34,697 nt of DNA from Acidobacterium sp. (GCA_003166955.1 PMUI01000059.1:1-34697); one strand, 5' to 3'; shown: positions 1 to 13,744, numbered from the stretch's first letter. Notes: generated by a model not told the origin, from the letters alone. Program-made: numbers and translations.

Positions 1-88
1 TTGCAACTTCACAAATAGGGAACTGCGTGAAGCGTTCGGCGCTCGGTTTTCAGCGTTCAGAAAGACAGGGATTCGGGATTAGAAGCGA

Positions 89-160
89 CCCACCCTGGCG
101 CGCGAAACGGCCGCGCACCAGAATGGGGCACCCGGATTCATGGGGCATCCGGATTTTTCA
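89..160 (+). repeat. Hairpin repeat, copy 1
   Basis: Copy of the window's main interspersed element, just after the stop of the VWFA-related gene. The arms CTGG-C-GCGCG and CGCGC-A-CCAG pair around an AAACGGC loop; an outer CCCA/TGGG pairing and a GGCACCCGGATT tail follow. The tail is duplicated here (TGGGGCACCCGGATT then TGGGGCATCCGGATT). Bases 1-88 upstream hold no gene, only low-complexity GTTCGG/GGGATTAG-type sequence resembling that at 4260-4285 and 4864-4915. Confidence 0.85.
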
Positions 161-190
161 CCCGTCTGGGATCACGAACTCACCCGGGTT

Positions 191-3166
191 TTAGTTGGGG
201 AGTTTTTTGGATTCTTCTTTGGTGAGGACGCGGATTTGGGAGCCGAAGCGGCGGTAGTTGCGGAACTCGAATTCGTTGAGGACGGGGGCGTGTTTGGCTT
301 CGCGCAGGCTGATGGCGCCGCGGATGGGCAGGAGGTAGTCGTGGGTGCTGATGGAGATCCAGGAATAATCGATGGAGATGCTGGCGGCGCGGATGTCGAT
401 GGCCGGGGGGATATCGTCAGCCTCGACGGTGATGCGGCGGACGGCGCGGGTGGCGGCGTCGAGATAGAGGAGACCGTGGAAGCCGACCGGGCTTTGGCGG
501 TTATTTTTGTCGGATAACACGAAGCTGGAACTGGCGAGCGGGACGTTGAAGGTGAAGACCTGAACGGGGGCGCCATCGAGGACGTCGGATTCCTTCCAGG
601 CGAAGTCGGCGTGGGCGGAGGGATCGAAGAGGATGTGGAACATGGCGCCGAATTCACCGACGGACCAGGCGAACTGCAACTGGTCGGGGTGAATGGTGCT
701 GGGTTCTCCGTTGAGCTGGAGGGTGCTGCGGGTCTCGTGGTGATCGACGTAGCGAATGAGCTCGACGAGGGTGTCCTTGTGTTTCCAGTCGCCGTTGCCG
801 GTGGCGTCGGTGGAGTGGTTGGTGACTTCGACGCAGAAGAAGTTCTCGAGGGAATCGAACCAGGAGAGGGCGCGCTGACTGGCGGCTGTAATGATGTCGT
901 GGACTTCGGCATCGGTAGGCGGGGCGATGGGATGGGCGGGGCTGACGATGACGAAGAGGCTGCCGCGGATGGCGTCGGCTGAGGCAAGCTGGCGGGCTGC
1001 GGCATCGGACGATGCGGTGATGGATGCGGCGGGCGCGGTGGAGGCGGCGATGGTTCCTTCGACGGAGAACGTCGCAGTGCTTGTTACAGATTGGCCGTCC
1101 TGGGTGAGAACGGCTTCGACCTGATAGTTGCCGGGCGGGAAGACGCGGCCCTGGAGGGTGCCGTAATACGGGATAGCGGCACCGGTACCGGAGACTTTGT
1201 GGAGATCGAGGGGAAGGACGCCGAGGGATTCGCCATTGCGGCGGATGCGCATTTGGAGCTGGGGCTGGGCGGTGCTGCCGGCGAGGGGATGGACCATGAA
1301 GAAGAAGGAAAGCGCGCTGGTGTTCTCCGGGAGCTCGGTGTTGAGGCTGGGGAGGATGCGGCCGTCTTCGTAGCGCATGGGGTCGAAAGCGGCGGTGTCC
1401 TCGTGGACGGGCTCGACTTTCTGAACCAGAACGAGATCGCTGAGCGCGGGGCCGGGCGGGACGGGGGCGATGGTGAAGGTGGTGCGCTGAGCTCCTGCAA
1501 CGTTGCCGTTCGCATCGGCAACAGCGGTCTCGAGGGTGTAGGTGCCGGGGTCGGCGGAGAAGTGGTGCTGCATGGTGATGACCTGGCCGGGATCTTTGCG
1601 GAGCAGGTCAGGGCTTTCGTGGAGCGGGACATCCTGGCTGAAGCGGCGGAGGACGGCTCCCTGGCCGTTCTTGACGAGGGCGAGGATGGTGGCGTGGGCG
1701 GAGGAGATGTGGGTGTTGGCATCCTCGCGAATCTGGAGCTGGGAGACGGGAACTTCTACGGTGAGGTCGCCGGTGTTGCCGTCGGGCAGCTGGCCGAGGT
1801 GGAGCACGGCGGTGCGGAAGGCGATGGCGGTGGGCAGTTGCGGGCTCAAAAGGATTTTGAGCAGCGACGCTTCCCAGGGAAGGATGCCGGCGCTTTTGTC
1901 GGGGGGGACGGCGAAATAACCGGCGCGGGTGCGGACGATGAGGTCTTTGCGCAGGGGTCGGATGGCGATGGGACGGAAGGCGCCGTTGTAGTCGGTGATG
2001 GGGGGAATGTAGGAGGCTTCGTAATAGCTGGTGAGGTCGTCGTGGAGTTGCTGGAGCTGATGTTTTGAGCTTCCGCCGGCGCGGAGGTAAATGCCTCCGG
2101 TGGCGGAGGCGAGTTTGAGGAGGGGACTTTGATCGGCGTCCATGGCGCCGAACTGGAAAGCGGCGGTGTTGCGCTCGGAAACGGGGTTGAGTTCGGCACC
2201 GGGGATGAAGCCGGTTGGTGCGCCGCCGGACGCAGTGCTGGAGGAGAGGGCGCCGCCCATGCCGATGGTGGACATGGCCATGGCGGCCTGCATATGACCG
2301 CCGACCTGCTGGTCGATGGCATTGGTATCGATGGGGGAGATGGTGACGCCGGCGCGGTTGGCTTGACCGACGATGGAGGCGATGGCGTCGCGGGCATCGG
2401 AATTGGCACGGATGCCCTGAGCGAACCAAAGGATGACTTTGCGGCCGGCGATCTGACGCTGGCTTTCGGCGAGAGCCTGGAGGGCGGCGAGGGAAAGGAT
2501 GGCGTGCTGCTCTTCGACGATACGCTGGGAGTCTTCGAGCGCGGCGAGCAGGAGCCTGGCGTTGGCGCGCTGCGATGAGTCGACGTTGAGGGAATTGCTC
2601 TGGACGATGTCGAAGAGATGCTTTTCCGCGGGAGTGAAGCTGGCGGAGGGAGGGGAGGGATTGGTGGGTGTTGCGGCTGCGATGGCGGAGTCAATTTGCT
2701 GGCGATTGGGGGTGAAGGTCTGGAGGAGGCGGAGGCGGCCGTTGATCTGCAGGACGGCGAGGGAGTAGCCCTTTTCCGGAATGGCATTGAGAATTTTGGC
2801 AGCGATGCTGCGAGCGGCGCGGGCGGAAGAAGGGTCGAGGCGATCGAAGAGGAGAGTGACGAGGCGGTCCGATTTGGAGTTGCCGCTGACGAGTTGAAGG
2901 CCGGAGAGGTTGACCGTGGAACCATCGTCGGTGATGGCGAGGTCGGAGGGCTTGAGGTTGAGGACGGGTCTGTTGTGTTTGGTGCGGACGATGAGGTCGA
3001 GGGAGACTTCATCGGCGTTGGCGGTGAGGGAGGGGACTGCGGAGGGTGCATGGGGGGAGGAGGGTGCTTGCGCGGGGGAGGCGGAAATGGAGAGAGCGGC
3101 GAGAACGGCGGCAGGGAGAGCGATGCTGGAGATGCGAGACGCGTGGTAAGGCCAGGTGCGAGACAC
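191..3166 (-). CDS. Secreted VWFA-related protein (acidobacterial type)
   Basis: Encodes about 991 residues. The first ~34 residues form a signal peptide (Arg/His n-region, Ala/Leu core, Ala-X-Ala-like end SPAQA), so the product is exported. The segment from about residue 52 (DEVSLDLIVRTKHNRPVL, then LAITDDG) followed by LVTLLFDRLD near residue 108 matches the VWFA-related domain common in Acidobacteria; the long C-terminal part is not recognised. The reading frame is open up to 3382, but that extension is translated from low-complexity repeat DNA. I prefer the GTG at 3166, which has an AGAGGGGA-like ribosome site just upstream and places the signal peptide at the N-terminus. Role unknown; probably protein-protein or adhesion-type interactions in the envelope. 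It is monocistronic, with repeat elements at both ends. Confidence 0.8.
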   Translation of the reverse strand: MSRTWPYHASRISSIALPAAVLAALSISASPAQAPSSPHAPSAVPSLTANADEVSLDLIVRTKHNRPVLNLKPSDLAITDDGSTVNLSGLQLVSGNSKSDRLVTLLFDRLDPSSARAARSIAAKILNAIPEKGYSLAVLQINGRLRLLQTFTPNRQQIDSAIAAATPTNPSPPSASFTPAEKHLFDIVQSNSLNVDSSQRANARLLLAALEDSQRIVEEQHAILSLAALQALAESQRQIAGRKVILWFAQGIRANSDARDAIASIVGQANRAGVTISPIDTNAIDQQVGGHMQAAMAMSTIGMGGALSSSTASGGAPTGFIPGAELNPVSERNTAAFQFGAMDADQSPLLKLASATGGIYLRAGGSSKHQLQQLHDDLTSYYEASYIPPITDYNGAFRPIAIRPLRKDLIVRTRAGYFAVPPDKSAGILPWEASLLKILLSPQLPTAIAFRTAVLHLGQLPDGNTGDLTVEVPVSQLQIREDANTHISSAHATILALVKNGQGAVLRRFSQDVPLHESPDLLRKDPGQVITMQHHFSADPGTYTLETAVADANGNVAGAQRTTFTIAPVPPGPALSDLVLVQKVEPVHEDTAAFDPMRYEDGRILPSLNTELPENTSALSFFFMVHPLAGSTAQPQLQMRIRRNGESLGVLPLDLHKVSGTGAAIPYYGTLQGRVFPPGNYQVEAVLTQDGQSVTSTATFSVEGTIAASTAPAASITASSDAAARQLASADAIRGSLFVIVSPAHPIAPPTDAEVHDIITAASQRALSWFDSLENFFCVEVTNHSTDATGNGDWKHKDTLVELIRYVDHHETRSTLQLNGEPSTIHPDQLQFAWSVGEFGAMFHILFDPSAHADFAWKESDVLDGAPVQVFTFNVPLASSSFVLSDKNNRQSPVGFHGLLYLDAATRAVRRITVEADDIPPAIDIRAASISIDYSWISISTHDYLLPIRGAISLREAKHAPVLNEFEFRNYRRFGSQIRVLTKEESKKLPN

Positions 3167-3293
3167 GACCGATATTCCCCTCTTCGGATGAGGTCCAGGA
3201 AGGCTTTGGGAGCCGTTGGAGGCGGGCTCCTGCGGGCAAACCAACGATACCGCTCGGGAGAGGGGATCATAAGAAAAGATCGCGTTGAGCGGT

Positions 3294-3321
3294 TGGGAGC
3301 GGGGAGCCTGGAGCCTGGGGA
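3294..3321 (+). repeat. Degenerate 7-bp tandem repeat (4 units)
   Basis: Units TGGGAGC, GGGGAGC, CTGGAGC and CTGGGGA, immediately upstream of the VWFA-related gene. This array produces the spurious Pro/Arg/Leu-rich N-terminal extension of that reading frame. It belongs to the same period-7 class as several other intergenic arrays here. Confidence 0.65.
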
Positions 3322-3365
3322 GCAATCGGGAGAAAGCAGACCAGAGACGGTAATCAGCCGATCCC

Positions 3366-3661
3366 ACTCTCCACCCCACCACGCCAACGTCGGGGGTGGC
3401 GGGGAGCCCGGCCTGCTCGCGCGAAAGAGCGCCGCGCGCCCAGGATGGGCACCCGGATTTTCACTGGTCACGAACTAGCCCACCCTGGCGCGCGAAACGG
3501 CCGCGCGCCAGAATGGGGCACCCGGATTTTTCACTGGTCATAGGATCACGAACTACCCCTCCCTCCACCCCATCACGCCAACGGCGGGCGTGATGGAGAC
3601 CCCACCCTGGCGCGCGAAAAGGCCGCGCACCAGAATGGGGCACCCGGATTTCGGGCACCCG
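3366..3661 (+). repeat. Cluster of five hairpin repeats between two minus-strand genes
   Basis: This gene-free stretch consists almost entirely of repeat copies. A degenerate hairpin lies around 3374-3405. A variant at 3412-3477 has CCTG/CAGG outer and GCGCG/CGCGC inner pairing. The copy at 3479-3540 has an uninterrupted 10-bp stem, CTGGCGCGCG with CGCGCGCCAG. At 3570-3596 a 10-bp perfect stem of different sequence (CCATCACGCC with GGCGTGATGG) surrounds an AACGGCG loop. A standard copy lies at 3600-3661. The copies at 3412 and 3479 share the tail GGATTTTTCACTGGTCA (one T shorter at 3412). The cluster lies between the upstream end of the VWFA gene and the 3' end of the thioesterase gene. Confidence 0.85.
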
Positions 3662-3680
3662 AAGTGTTTCCGGAGTGTTC

Positions 3681-4202
3681 TCAGATTTTGGCGGGTTCGA
3701 ATTTTGGGATGTGGCGGCGGCGGGCTTCAGCTTCGCGGATTTCGCGGCGGCGGCCGGCTTCTTCATAGCGGCGTTTTTGCTCGTCGGTTTCCACATTCAG
3801 GGGCGGGACGGGGACGCGGCGTCCCTGGGGATCGATGGCGACAAAGGTGAGGTAGGCGGACGCGACGTGGCGGTGAATGCCGACGATGGTGTTTTCGACC
3901 CAGGCTTTGACGCCGACCTCCATGGAGGTTTTGAAGGCGCGGTTGACGGAGGATTTGAGGATGATGAGGTCGCCGACGTGGACGGGGGCGATGAAGTCGA
4001 TGTGCTCCATGGAGGCGGTGACGACGTGGCTGCGTGCGTGGCGGTAGGCAGCCATGGCGCCGACGAGGTCGATGAAGTTCATGAGACGGCCGCCGAGCAG
4101 GTTGCCCAGAGTGTTGGTGTCGTTGGGCAGAACCAGCTCGGTCATTTCCGATTGCGAGATGGCCACACTACGCGCCGGCAGCGCGGGGCCGTTGAGGTCC
4201 AT
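3681..4202 (-). CDS. Acyl-CoA thioesterase, YciA/BFIT-like hotdog fold
   Basis: 173 residues. It probably hydrolyses acyl-CoA to free acid and CoA in the cytoplasm. The segment NDTNTLGNLLGGRLMNFIDLVGAMAA matches the hotdog helix of the acyl-CoA hydrolase family, with the Asp of FIDLVG at the usual catalytic position. HIDFIAPVHVGDLI and the later VENTIVGIHRHVASAYLTFVAID are the typical central strands. The charged tail (EEAGRRREIREAEARRRH) is a common extension. The single-domain length fits the family. It stands alone between repeat-rich gaps; chain-length specificity cannot be read from the sequence. Confidence 0.88.
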   Translation of the reverse strand: MDLNGPALPARSVAISQSEMTELVLPNDTNTLGNLLGGRLMNFIDLVGAMAAYRHARSHVVTASMEHIDFIAPVHVGDLIILKSSVNRAFKTSMEVGVKAWVENTIVGIHRHVASAYLTFVAIDPQGRRVPVPPLNVETDEQKRRYEEAGRRREIREAEARRRHIPKFEPAKI

Positions 4203-4545
4203 GCTTGTCTCCTGATATCAGGGTACAGAAAGACACGGAATAGGGAACAGGGAACAGGACGGCGTTCGGAGCTCGGCGTTAGCAAAAGGACCCCAACGTG
4301 GAAGGATTTGGGTCGTTGCTACGCGACGAGTCGCTCGCCACGGTTCGCGGGTCCTTCGACTGCGCGCCGGGAGATTGCATCGCATCGCTGAGAGGTCTGT
4401 TGCGGCGCTTCGCTCAGGATGACAACCTTAACTATGGGCCTGGAGCGTTCACAATAGAAAAGAGACGCCTGCAGAACTGATGTGCTGGTGCGCGAGACTG
4501 GAGGATGGGACATCATGAAGGGGCTGAGGAGGCGTGCGGACAAGT
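4203..4545 (+). repeat. Repeat-rich gap with heptamers and a 'CTTCGCTCAGGATGACA' element
   Basis: No gene was seen here. Bases 4237-4257 hold three 7-bp units (GGAATAG, GGAACAG, GGAACAG). Bases ~4311-4427 hold an element ending in CTTCGCTCAGGATGACA (4408-4424); the same 17-mer occurs at 9950-9966 inside the lhr gene. A short GCGAC/GTCGC inverted repeat sits at 4323-4334. AGGAGG at 4527-4532 is the ribosome site of the next gene. Confidence 0.7.
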
Positions 4546-4863
4546 ATGGATAAAGTGAGGGGACTGAAGGAGATTCTGGAGCAGGATCCGAAGAACGCTT
4601 TTGCTCGATACGGGCTGGCGATGGAATTTGCGGGACGCGGGGAGACGGAGGCGGCGCTGGAGGAATTCAGGCGGCTGCTCGAGGATCATCCGGACTACAC
4701 GGCGGGATATTTCATGGCGGCGCAGACGCTGGCGAAGGCGAGGCGCGAGGCTGAGGCGAAGCAACAGCTGGTGGACGGGCTGGTGTGCGCCAAGAGGACG
4801 GGGAATCAGCATGCGGCGCGGGAGATGCAGGCGATGCTGGACGAGATGGAGATGCCGAAATAA
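4546..4863 (+). CDS. Small tetratricopeptide-repeat protein
   Basis: 105 residues, without signal peptide. Two to three TPR-like helical pairs are visible: LEQDPKNAFARYGLAMEFAGRGETEAALEEF, then LLEDHPDYTAGYFMAAQTLAKARREAEA, with the alternating small and aromatic positions of TPR motifs. It probably acts as a small protein-protein adaptor; no partner is evident. ATG 4546 is chosen because AGGAGG lies upstream (4527-4532); the in-frame GTG at 4534 is too close to that site. The following gene is co-oriented 165 bp downstream. Confidence 0.75.
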   Translation: MDKVRGLKEILEQDPKNAFARYGLAMEFAGRGETEAALEEFRRLLEDHPDYTAGYFMAAQTLAKARREAEAKQQLVDGLVCAKRTGNQHAAREMQAMLDEMEMPK

Positions 4864-4898
4864 GACAGGGATTAGGGATTAGAGTTCAGGGATCAGAA
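4864..4898 (+). repeat. Degenerate 7-bp tandem repeat (5 units)
   Basis: Units GACAGGG, ATTAGGG, ATTAGAG, TTCAGGG and ATCAGAA begin directly after the stop of the TPR gene. The period is 7 with the AGGG core retained. Confidence 0.7.
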
Positions 4899-5028
4899 GA
4901 GCGAATGGCGTTCAGGAGACCGGAGAGAGGAGACGGAAGACAGGGCACGCGGGCTTGTTCAAAGAAAATGCGGTCGATTCTGCATTGTGCAAGACGGGGA
5001 GGCTGGACGCGGGCATAATGACTCAATC

Positions 5029-5634
5029 ATGAGAATTCCGCTGTTCCCGCTGGACCTGGTGCTTTTTCCTGGAGCGGCACTGCCGCTTCATATCTTCGAA
5101 GCGCGATATCGGGAGATGGTGGCGGAATGCCTGTCGGAGCGCAAGGTATTCGGAGTAGTGCGGTCCGATGGAGAACAGATGGCGATCATGGGGTGCACGG
5201 CGAAGATTGTGCGCGTGGTGCGGCGTTTCGACGACGGGAAGTTCGACGTTTTATGTGAGGGTGTGCAGCGGTTTGAAATTGAGGCGCTGGATGAGTCACG
5301 CAGCTTTCTGCAGGCCGATGTGGAAGTTTTCGAGGACGAGGGCGCGAGATCGACGCGGACGGATCGCGAGGACTGCGCGGCGCTGCATTTTGCGACGCTG
5401 CAGATGGCGGGGATTCAAATACCGGCGATGCATTTGGATCTGAACGCGCCGGTGGCGTTTCAGCTGGCGGACGCGCTGCCGTCGGATTTAGGGTTCAAGC
5501 AGCGTTTGCTGGCGAGCCGTTCAGATGCGGATCGGACGACGAGGCTGCGGGATTTTTATAACGAGATGCTGCCGCGGCTGCGCGCGAAGGAAGATGCGAG
5601 CCGAGCGGGGCAGGCCAGCTTCCCCATACACTAA
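5029..5634 (+). CDS. LON substrate-binding (N-terminal) domain protein
   Basis: 201 residues. The opening MRIPLFPLDLVLFPGAALPLHIFEARYREM is the hallmark start of the LON N-terminal/PUA-like domain. It is followed by FGVV and the GCTAKIVRVVRRFDDGKFDVLCEGVQRF strand region. No ATPase or protease domain follows, so this is a stand-alone LON-domain protein of unknown partner, perhaps substrate-binding in protein quality control. ATG 5029 is chosen because it puts the conserved RIPLFPLDLVLFPG motif at the very N-terminus; an in-frame GTG at 4987 would add 14 unconserved residues. A 15-bp repeat array starts 8 bp after the stop. Confidence 0.85.
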   Translation: MRIPLFPLDLVLFPGAALPLHIFEARYREMVAECLSERKVFGVVRSDGEQMAIMGCTAKIVRVVRRFDDGKFDVLCEGVQRFEIEALDESRSFLQADVEVFEDEGARSTRTDREDCAALHFATLQMAGIQIPAMHLDLNAPVAFQLADALPSDLGFKQRLLASRSDADRTTRLRDFYNEMLPRLRAKEDASRAGQASFPIH

Positions 5635-5642
5635 TTGCAGTA

Positions 5643-5717
5643 GTCAGCGAAAATACGGTCAGCGGAGAAGCGGTCAGCGAAGAAGCAGCCAGCAAAGAAA
5701 CGGTCAGCGATACGAGA
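5643..5717 (+). repeat. 15-bp tandem repeat array, upstream copy
   Basis: Five units of consensus GTCAGCGAAGAAGCG, at 5643, 5658, 5673, 5688 and 5703, each exactly 15 bp apart with 1-5 changes; the last unit is the most diverged. A related array lies on the other side of the AAA ATPase gene (7374-7429). Confidence 0.85.
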
Positions 5718-5811
5718 CGCTGCGACGGTGCGGGCGCAAAGGCGTCCAATAGAAAGCCACCGGATCGGCACAGACCAGGACAGGCACAGGACACAAGGGA
5801 CAGGAGCAGCG

Positions 5812-7371
5812 ATGGCGACTCGACAGACGACACCCAGCCGAACGGAGCATTCACGCGCGCACCTGCCGCAAACGCTGGGCGAGTTGCGGGGGAGCCGCGA
5901 ATACAGCGAGACGCGACTGCGGACGCGCATGGTGAAGGACGAGATGCGCGAGAACCTGATTTGCCGGCTGAAGGCAAAGCAGGCGGTGTTTCCAGGAATT
6001 ATCGGCTACGAGGACACGGTGGTGCCGCAGATTGTGAACGCGGTGCTGTCGCGGCAGAATTTTATTCTGCTGGGGCTGCGGGGGCAGGCGAAGAGCCGCA
6101 TTCTGCGCGCACTGACGGCGCTGCTGGACGAGCACATGCCGTATGTGGCGGGATGCGAGATTCGAGACAATCCTTATGCGCCGCTGTGCCGGCGTTGCAG
6201 GGATTTGATTGTGGAGTGCGGCGATGCGACGCAGCTGGGGTGGTTGTCGCGCGATGAGAGATATGTGGAGAAGCTTGCGACGCCGGATGTGACGGTGGCG
6301 GATCTGATTGGGGACCTCGATCCGATCAAGGCTGCGCGCGGCGGGCATGATCTGGCCAGCGAGATGACGATGCACTATGGGCTGCTGCCCAGGGCGAATC
6401 GCGGCATTTTTGCGGTGAACGAGCTGCCGGACCTGGCGGGGAAGATTCAGGTGGCGCTGTTCAACATCATGCAGGAAGGCGATGTGCAGATTAAGGGGTA
6501 CCCGGTGCGGCTGGAGCTGGATGTGGCGCTGGTGTTCAGCGCGAATCCTGAGGACTACACGGCGCGCGGGAAGATAGTGACGCCGCTGAAGGATCGGATT
6601 GGGTCGGAGATTCGCACGCATTATCCGGAGACGCTGGAGGAAGGGATTGCGATTACGGCGCAGGAGGCGTGGACGGAGCGCGAAAGCGGGGATGCGGAGA
6701 TTCCGCAGTATCTGCGGGAGGTGATCGAGCAGGTGGCGTTCACGGCGCGCGAGGACAAGAAGGTGGACAAGCGCAGCGGTGTGAGCCAAAGGCTGCCGAT
6801 TGCGACGCTGGAACTGGCGATGTCAAATGCGGAGCGTCGGGCGCTGCTGCATGGCGAGACGCGGGTGGTGCCGCGGGTGGGAGATTTGTATACCGCGCTG
6901 CCGGGAATCACGGGGAAGCTGGAGCTGGAATACGAAGGTGAGATGAAGGGCGCGGACACAGTGGTGCGGGATATTGTGCGCGCGGCGATTGGGAAGGCGT
7001 TCGATCGCTACTTTGGCGACGTGAACACGCAGCAGATCGAGCAGTGGTTCAATCTGGGCGGGACGGTGAAGATTTCCGACGTTCAGGCGGCGAAGGCGAC
7101 GCTGGAGGAGCTGAAGCAGATTCAGGGATTGATGGAGAAGCTGGCTCCGTTGGGGGTGAAAAGCGGGGATGGGGCGGAAATTGTAACAGCGGCTGCGGAA
7201 TTTCTGCTGGAGGGGATGTGCGCGCATCGACGGATCAGCCGGAATGAGGAGCGGAGCTTTTCCGCGCAGAGGAAGGCGCAGGAGAAGCCGGAGCGGGTGG
7301 AGAGGGCGGAACCGGAACGGGATTATGAGCAGTGGCAGAGTAGACGGACGCGGAGAGGGAGCTTTAATTAG
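5812..7371 (+). CDS. AAA ATPase, magnesium-chelatase/MoxR-like
   Basis: 519 residues. Walker A is GLRGQAKSR (residues 88-96), a variant with Ala where Gly is usual. Walker B is RGIFAVNELPDL (~197-208), with Asn-Glu in place of Asp-Glu. Sensor 1 is VFSANPEDY and DRIGSEIRTHYP is the arginine-finger region. Between Walker A and B an insert contains four cysteines (C115, C126, C129, C136) that could bind a metal. The family is the Mg-chelatase I/MoxR group, whose members usually remodel a target with a VWA partner; such a VWA gene follows 152 bp downstream. ATG 5812 has AGGAG six bases upstream; the frame is open further upstream to 5728 through repeat-like sequence. Substrate unknown. Confidence 0.85.
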   Translation: MATRQTTPSRTEHSRAHLPQTLGELRGSREYSETRLRTRMVKDEMRENLICRLKAKQAVFPGIIGYEDTVVPQIVNAVLSRQNFILLGLRGQAKSRILRALTALLDEHMPYVAGCEIRDNPYAPLCRRCRDLIVECGDATQLGWLSRDERYVEKLATPDVTVADLIGDLDPIKAARGGHDLASEMTMHYGLLPRANRGIFAVNELPDLAGKIQVALFNIMQEGDVQIKGYPVRLELDVALVFSANPEDYTARGKIVTPLKDRIGSEIRTHYPETLEEGIAITAQEAWTERESGDAEIPQYLREVIEQVAFTAREDKKVDKRSGVSQRLPIATLELAMSNAERRALLHGETRVVPRVGDLYTALPGITGKLELEYEGEMKGADTVVRDIVRAAIGKAFDRYFGDVNTQQIEQWFNLGGTVKISDVQAAKATLEELKQIQGLMEKLAPLGVKSGDGAEIVTAAAEFLLEGMCAHRRISRNEERSFSAQRKAQEKPERVERAEPERDYEQWQSRRTRRGSFN

Positions 7372-7373
7372 CG

Positions 7374-7429
7374 GTTCGCTGAAAAGTGGTTAACTGAGAA
7401 GCGGTCAGCTAGAAGCGGTCGGCGTTCGG
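7374..7429 (+). repeat. 15-bp tandem repeat array, downstream copy
   Basis: Units GTTCGCTGAAAAGTG, GTTAACTGAGAAGCG, GTCAGCTAGAAGCG (one base short) and a partial GTCGGCG unit, starting 3 bp after the AAA gene stop. They relate to the array at 5643-5717 (consensus GTCAGCGAAGAAGCG). Confidence 0.75.
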
Positions 7430-7464
7430 ATAAGCAGGAGATGGTAGACAGTCGACAGAAACTA

Positions 7465-7520
7465 CCACACCCTGGCGCGCGAAAAGGCCGCGCACGAGAA
7501 TGGGGCACCCGGATTTTTCA
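7465..7520 (+). repeat. Hairpin repeat abutting the VWA gene start
   Basis: Standard copy with GCGCG/CGCGC inner arms and an AAAAGGC loop. The outer arm is altered (CGAG for CCAG). The GGCACCCGGATTTTTCA tail ends only 3 bases before ATG 7524, and the repeat carries an in-frame ATG at 7500. Confidence 0.85.
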
Positions 7521-7523
7521 ACT

Positions 7524-8759
7524 ATGAAGAGTGTTCGGTATACGAAGTTCACGGGCGATCTGGCGAGCGAGATGAGCATGGAGGATTTGCTCAAGGCGCT
7601 GTCGGATTATTTGCTGGACTCGGGATTTCAGAATCCGTATGCGGAGTTTCAGGACCTCGATCAGACGATGGAGGATCTGAAGGAGGCGGTGCGGCAGGCG
7701 CTGGAGCAGGGCGATGCGTTCGACGAGAGCATTCAGCAGAAGATCGACCAGATGGCCGCGGAGGGGAAGCTGGATGAACTGATCGATAAGCTGATCGAGC
7801 GGATGGAGAGGGAGAATTATATTTCGACGCAGTCTTCGCAGCAGCAGGGGCAGGTGACACAAGCTTCGGGGCAGATGGGCGGACCGCAGACGGACGCGCG
7901 TTTCGAGGTGACGGACAAGAGCCTGGACTTTTTGGGATACAAGACGCTGCGGGATTTGTTGGGGTCGCTGGGGAAATCGAATTTTGGGCGGCATGACACG
8001 CGACATTTTGCGACGGGCGTGGAGACGAGTGGCGGATCGCAGCCGTATGAGTTTGGGGACACGCTGAACCTCGATGCTGCGGCAACGCTGAAGTCGGCGA
8101 TTGCGCGCGAGGGGCTGACGCTGCCGTTGAATATGGAGTACAGCGACTTGCAGGTCCATCAGAGCGAGTATCAGAGCTCGTGCGCGACGGTGGTGATGCT
8201 GGACTGTTCGCACTCGATGATTTTGTACGGCGAGGATCGGTTTACGCCGGCGAAGAAGGTGGCGATGGCGATGGCACATCTGATCCGGACGCAGTATCCG
8301 GGAGACACGCTGTCGCTGGTGCTGTTTCACGATTCGGCGGAAGAGCTGCCGGTGTCGCAGCTGGCGCGGGTGAAGGTGGGGCCGTACTACACGAACACGC
8401 GCGAGGGCTTGCGGATGTCGCAGAGGATTTTGTCGCGGCAACGGAAAGACATGAAGCAGATTGTGATGATCACGGATGGGAAGCCGTCGGCGCTGACGCT
8501 GCCGGATGGGCGGATTTACAAGAATGCTTTTGGGCTGGATCCGCTGGTGGTGAGCGAGACGCTGGAGGAAGTGTCGCGCTGCAAGCGGCAGAACATCATG
8601 ATCAATACATTTATGCTGGCGTCGGATTTTGGGCTGGTGCAGTTTGTGCAGAAGGTGACGCAGATGTGCAAGGGGAAGGCGTACTTTACGACTCCGGAGA
8701 CCCTTGGGGAGTATCTGCTGATGGATTACATGCAGCGGCGGATGAAGACGATCCACTGA
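7524..8759 (+). CDS. VWA (CoxE/BchD-like) partner protein
   Basis: 411 residues. The N-terminal ~100 are helical and acidic ([18 protein letters not shown], then repeated [24 protein letters not shown]). A Gln-rich linker (~102-120) precedes a VWA domain with MIDAS motif D227-C-S229-H-S231 and a later ITDGK (Asp 318). It probably works as the metal-dependent adhesion partner of the upstream AAA ATPase, as in chelatase and MoxR-VWA pairs. The start is uncertain: ATG 7524 gives [11 protein letters not shown], whereas ATG 7500 inside the adjacent repeat would add MGHPDFST. Neither has a convincing ribosome site. Convergent with lhr. Confidence 0.85.
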   Translation: MKSVRYTKFTGDLASEMSMEDLLKALSDYLLDSGFQNPYAEFQDLDQTMEDLKEAVRQALEQGDAFDESIQQKIDQMAAEGKLDELIDKLIERMERENYISTQSSQQQGQVTQASGQMGGPQTDARFEVTDKSLDFLGYKTLRDLLGSLGKSNFGRHDTRHFATGVETSGGSQPYEFGDTLNLDAAATLKSAIAREGLTLPLNMEYSDLQVHQSEYQSSCATVVMLDCSHSMILYGEDRFTPAKKVAMAMAHLIRTQYPGDTLSLVLFHDSAEELPVSQLARVKVGPYYTNTREGLRMSQRILSRQRKDMKQIVMITDGKPSALTLPDGRIYKNAFGLDPLVVSETLEEVSRCKRQNIMINTFMLASDFGLVQFVQKVTQMCKGKAYFTTPETLGEYLLMDYMQRRMKTIH

Positions 8760-8760
8760 G

Positions 8761-8795
8761 GGGCAGGGAGTAGGCAATAGGGAGTAGGGAGTAGA
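8761..8795 (+). repeat. Degenerate 7-bp tandem repeat (5 units)
   Basis: Units GGGCAGG, GAGTAGG, CAATAGG, GAGTAGG and GAGTAGA fill most of the 51-bp gap between the convergent VWA and lhr genes. No conventional terminator hairpin is visible there. Confidence 0.75.
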
Positions 8796-8810
8796 AGAGC
8801 TGAAGTCCGG

Positions 8811-13724
<4,914 letters not shown>

Positions 13725-13744
13725 GTCTGAGGTGAGGATACTGC

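Noticed and set aside
5643-5717. Possible CRISPR array
   Set aside because: Units are 15 bp and directly contiguous with no unique spacers; no cas gene is present.
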